Of a stretch of 5,806 nucleotides of DNA, positions 4,244 through 5,806 are shown in pieces. A model generated the notes under the pieces. That model was not told the DNA's origin and made no database searches. It saw only the letters and a program-made list of their open reading frames with translations. The stretch covers positions 1 through 5,806 of the forward strand of contig JAJYAH010000485.1 of assembly GCA_021779635.1 (NCBI GenBank), given 5' to 3'. Position 1 is the stretch's first letter. Each line of letters begins with the position of its first letter. This stretch comes from Pseudomonadota bacterium (GTDB taxonomy: Bacteria; Pseudomonadota; Alphaproteobacteria; Rhizobiales; Xanthobacteraceae). The translations under genes and the position numbers were made by a program.

Positions 4244-4996
4244 TTAGAACGGCAGCAGTACGTCCATCACCTGCTGACCGTAACGTGGCTGCTGCACGTC
4301 GGTGAGCTGGCCGTGGCCGCCATAGGCGATACGGGCTTGCGCGATCTTGCTTGAATCGATGGTGTTGTCGCTCTGGATGTCCTCCGGACGCACGATGCCG
4401 GCGACGATCAGCTCGCGCATTTCGAAATTGACGCGCACTTCCTGCTTGCCTTCGACGACCATATTTCCGTTCGGCAGCAACTGCGTGACGACGGCGGCGA
4501 CGTTGGTCTGCAGGGTTTCCTGCCGCTGCACGGTACCTATGCCATCGGCGGAGGAGGTGGCGTCCGCTGTCAAGAGGCGCCCAGGCAGAGCCGAGGCGGC
4601 ACTCAGAAATTTGCTGCCGAGGAATGCGGTGATTCCTGAATCTTCCGTCACGGTGCGGCTTCGCAGAGTCTGATTGGCGAAATTGGCCTGGTCCGTGATG
4701 TTGACCGTGACGGTCAAGAGATCGCCGATCTGATGCGCGCGCTGATCCTTGAAGAACGACCGCGAGCCGTTCCGCCACAAAGAATTGGCGTTGTAGGACA
4801 CCGCTTCCGGCTTCGGCATCGGCATCTGCACCGGCTTGTAGCCGGGCTGTGTCGTCGGATTGTCGATCGAGGACAGTTTCGGCTGTTCGCCGATCTGGGA
4901 GAGCCTGTCGAGCGAGGAACAGCCGCCGCCTGCGATGCTGACGATCGTCAACAAGGTGCCGGTGAGGGCGATACGATTGATACTAGACGTATACAT
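4244..4996 (-). CDS. flgH: Flagellar L-ring lipoprotein FlgH
   Basis: FlgH forms the L-ring in the outer membrane around the flagellar rod. The 250-residue length is normal. A hydrophobic signal segment (residues 8-22) leads to cysteine 26, the expected lipidation site, but the lipobox reads GGGC and lacks the usual leucine at -3. After a proline-rich linker (about residues 45-65) comes the SLWRNGSRSFFKDQRAHQIGD segment, then a beta-rich ring domain ending in QLLPNGNMVVEGKQEV, a MRELIVAGIVRPEDI segment and a C-terminal QQVMDVLLPF, all family hallmarks. The ATG lies 6 bp after the flgA stop codon, so the two genes form one operon. The ribosome site is weak (GAG about 11 nt upstream, inside the flgA end), suggesting translational coupling. 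The stop codon is immediately followed by a palindromic repeat. Confidence 0.96.
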   Translation of the reverse strand: MYTSSINRIALTGTLLTIVSIAGGGCSSLDRLSQIGEQPKLSSIDNPTTQPGYKPVQMPMPKPEAVSYNANSLWRNGSRSFFKDQRAHQIGDLLTVTVNITDQANFANQTLRSRTVTEDSGITAFLGSKFLSAASALPGRLLTADATSSADGIGTVQRQETLQTNVAAVVTQLLPNGNMVVEGKQEVRVNFEMRELIVAGIVRPEDIQSDNTIDSSKIAQARIAYGGHGQLTDVQQPRYGQQVMDVLLPF

Positions 4997-5002
4997 GAAC
5001 TT

Positions 5003-5806
5003 TTACTCGGCTTTTGGGGACACTTGCGAACTATTGCCGGCGGCGACCGCAACCGGTGCAGCCGTTTCTGCCGCTCCGACCGCGGAGGATGCATCTGTGG
5101 CACGAGAAAGGTGGGGCGTTGCGACCGTGATCGCGACCTGGTCGCGGCCGATGACGACGCCGGACACCGTACGCTTCGATTGCAGATTGAGCACGTTGAC
5201 CACGTCGCCTTCGGTGCCGCCCTCCATCGCCTTGCCGCGAATGGTGAGATAAAGGCCGGTGGATTCGTAGATCAGGGTGACATTGTCGTCGCGCTGCACC
5301 AGGTCCGGCTTGGCGAGATCGGAGGTCCTCAACGCCTGGCCGGCGCGAAGCTGCTTGCGCATCTGCATTCCGACCGCGAGATGGCGAGCCGCGGCGTCGC
5401 TGCCGACCTCGGCTCGCGGGAGCCGCTGGGCAATCACGTCGGAAGATTTCAGCACTTCGCTGCGCTCGACGTCCCGCGTCAGCACGGCAGCCTCGACGGT
5501 TTCGATCGCGGTGCCGGTAAAGCGCAAGGTCGTTGGCGTGGTTCCGGCCTCGTTGCCGATTTCGAAGCTGACATCGAAGCGGCCGCTGCGCGGCTCGTAC
5601 CAGGTCGAGACCGGCTGCAAGGCGCCGGTGTTCGATGCTTCGAGCTGCACATCGCGCATGCCGCGATCGAATGTCAGGGAAAGGTTGGCGGCATCGCCGA
5701 GGCCCCTGCGATGCTCCAGCGCGCGGGCGACCTGAAGCTCGATCTCCTTGGCCGGGAGCGAGCGCGACAGCCGGGTCACGGTAATCGCCTTGATGTCCCT
5801 GGTGTC
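5003..5806 (-). CDS. flgA: P-ring assembly chaperone FlgA, N-terminus beyond window edge
   Basis: FlgA is a periplasmic chaperone that helps FlgI polymerise into the P-ring. The frame is open to the right edge, and the residues before the first possible internal start (GTG at 5779) continue the family's pattern (an ITVTRLSRSLPAKEIE stretch), so the true start and signal peptide lie beyond 5806. The 267 visible residues contain the SAF/ChapFlgA region at about residues 103-229: VLTRDVERSEVLKSSDV, GMQMRKQLRAGQALRTSDL, then DNVTLIYESTGLYLTIRGKAMEGG and GDVVNVLNLQSKRTVSGVV. About 38 further residues, rich in alanine and serine, follow the point where FlgA proteins often end. It sits 6 bp upstream of flgH in the same operon. 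FlgA acts on FlgI, whose gene lies about 3 kb away in a separate operon. Confidence 0.94.
   Translation of the reverse strand, partial: DTRDIKAITVTRLSRSLPAKEIELQVARALEHRRGLGDAANLSLTFDRGMRDVQLEASNTGALQPVSTWYEPRSGRFDVSFEIGNEAGTTPTTLRFTGTAIETVEAAVLTRDVERSEVLKSSDVIAQRLPRAEVGSDAAARHLAVGMQMRKQLRAGQALRTSDLAKPDLVQRDDNVTLIYESTGLYLTIRGKAMEGGTEGDVVNVLNLQSKRTVSGVVIGRDQVAITVATPHLSRATDASSAVGAAETAAPVAVAAGNSSQVSPKAE

Overview
The window is high-GC DNA from an alphaproteobacterium. It is most likely a member of the Bradyrhizobium/Rhodopseudomonas/Afipia group (Nitrobacteraceae). The evidence is the Caulobacter-type gene order flgI-flgJ(cheL)-flgN-like with a divergent fliX, the one-cysteine DksA, CtrA-type TTAACCAT boxes, and a GAGCATGATC palindromic repeat that I recognise from genomes of this group. 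Species cannot be fixed from this sequence alone.

Layout, left to right. Positions 1-1820 (minus strand) hold a tight, overlapping operon read from right to left: flgI (P-ring protein), flgJ/cheL (single-domain rod-binding protein), and the first 105 codons of a FlgN/FlbY-like protein that runs off the left edge. Positions 1821-2152 are a 332-bp divergent control region. It carries a good sigma-54 -24/-12 element aimed at flgI, two CtrA-type boxes, and two perfect palindromes, one of which looks like an intrinsic terminator on the minus strand. Positions 2153-3133 (plus strand) hold fliX and dksA; dksA has its own sigma-70-like promoter. Positions 3241-4026 (plus) hold a metabolic gene of the 2-keto-4-pentenoate hydratase family, an outsider among the flagellar genes. 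Positions 4027-4243 contain no gene but three inverted repeats in a row, the last being a dispersed palindromic repeat that touches the flgH stop codon. Positions 4244-5806 (minus) hold flgH (L-ring lipoprotein) and flgA (P-ring chaperone, N-terminus beyond the right edge).

How it works together: FlgA helps FlgI assemble into the periplasmic P-ring, FlgH forms the outer-membrane L-ring, and FlgJ is expected to help rod assembly, so most of the window serves the rod and the L/P-ring bushing. In Caulobacter, FliX couples early basal-body assembly to FlbD, the sigma-54 activator of later flagellar genes. Here fliX lies back to back with a sigma-54-type flgI promoter and CtrA-type boxes, so the same CtrA -> FliX/FlbD -> sigma-54 hierarchy is inferred. 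I found no undescribed gene system. The most interesting material is the compact regulatory architecture of the flgI/fliX region and the stacked inverted repeats before flgH.
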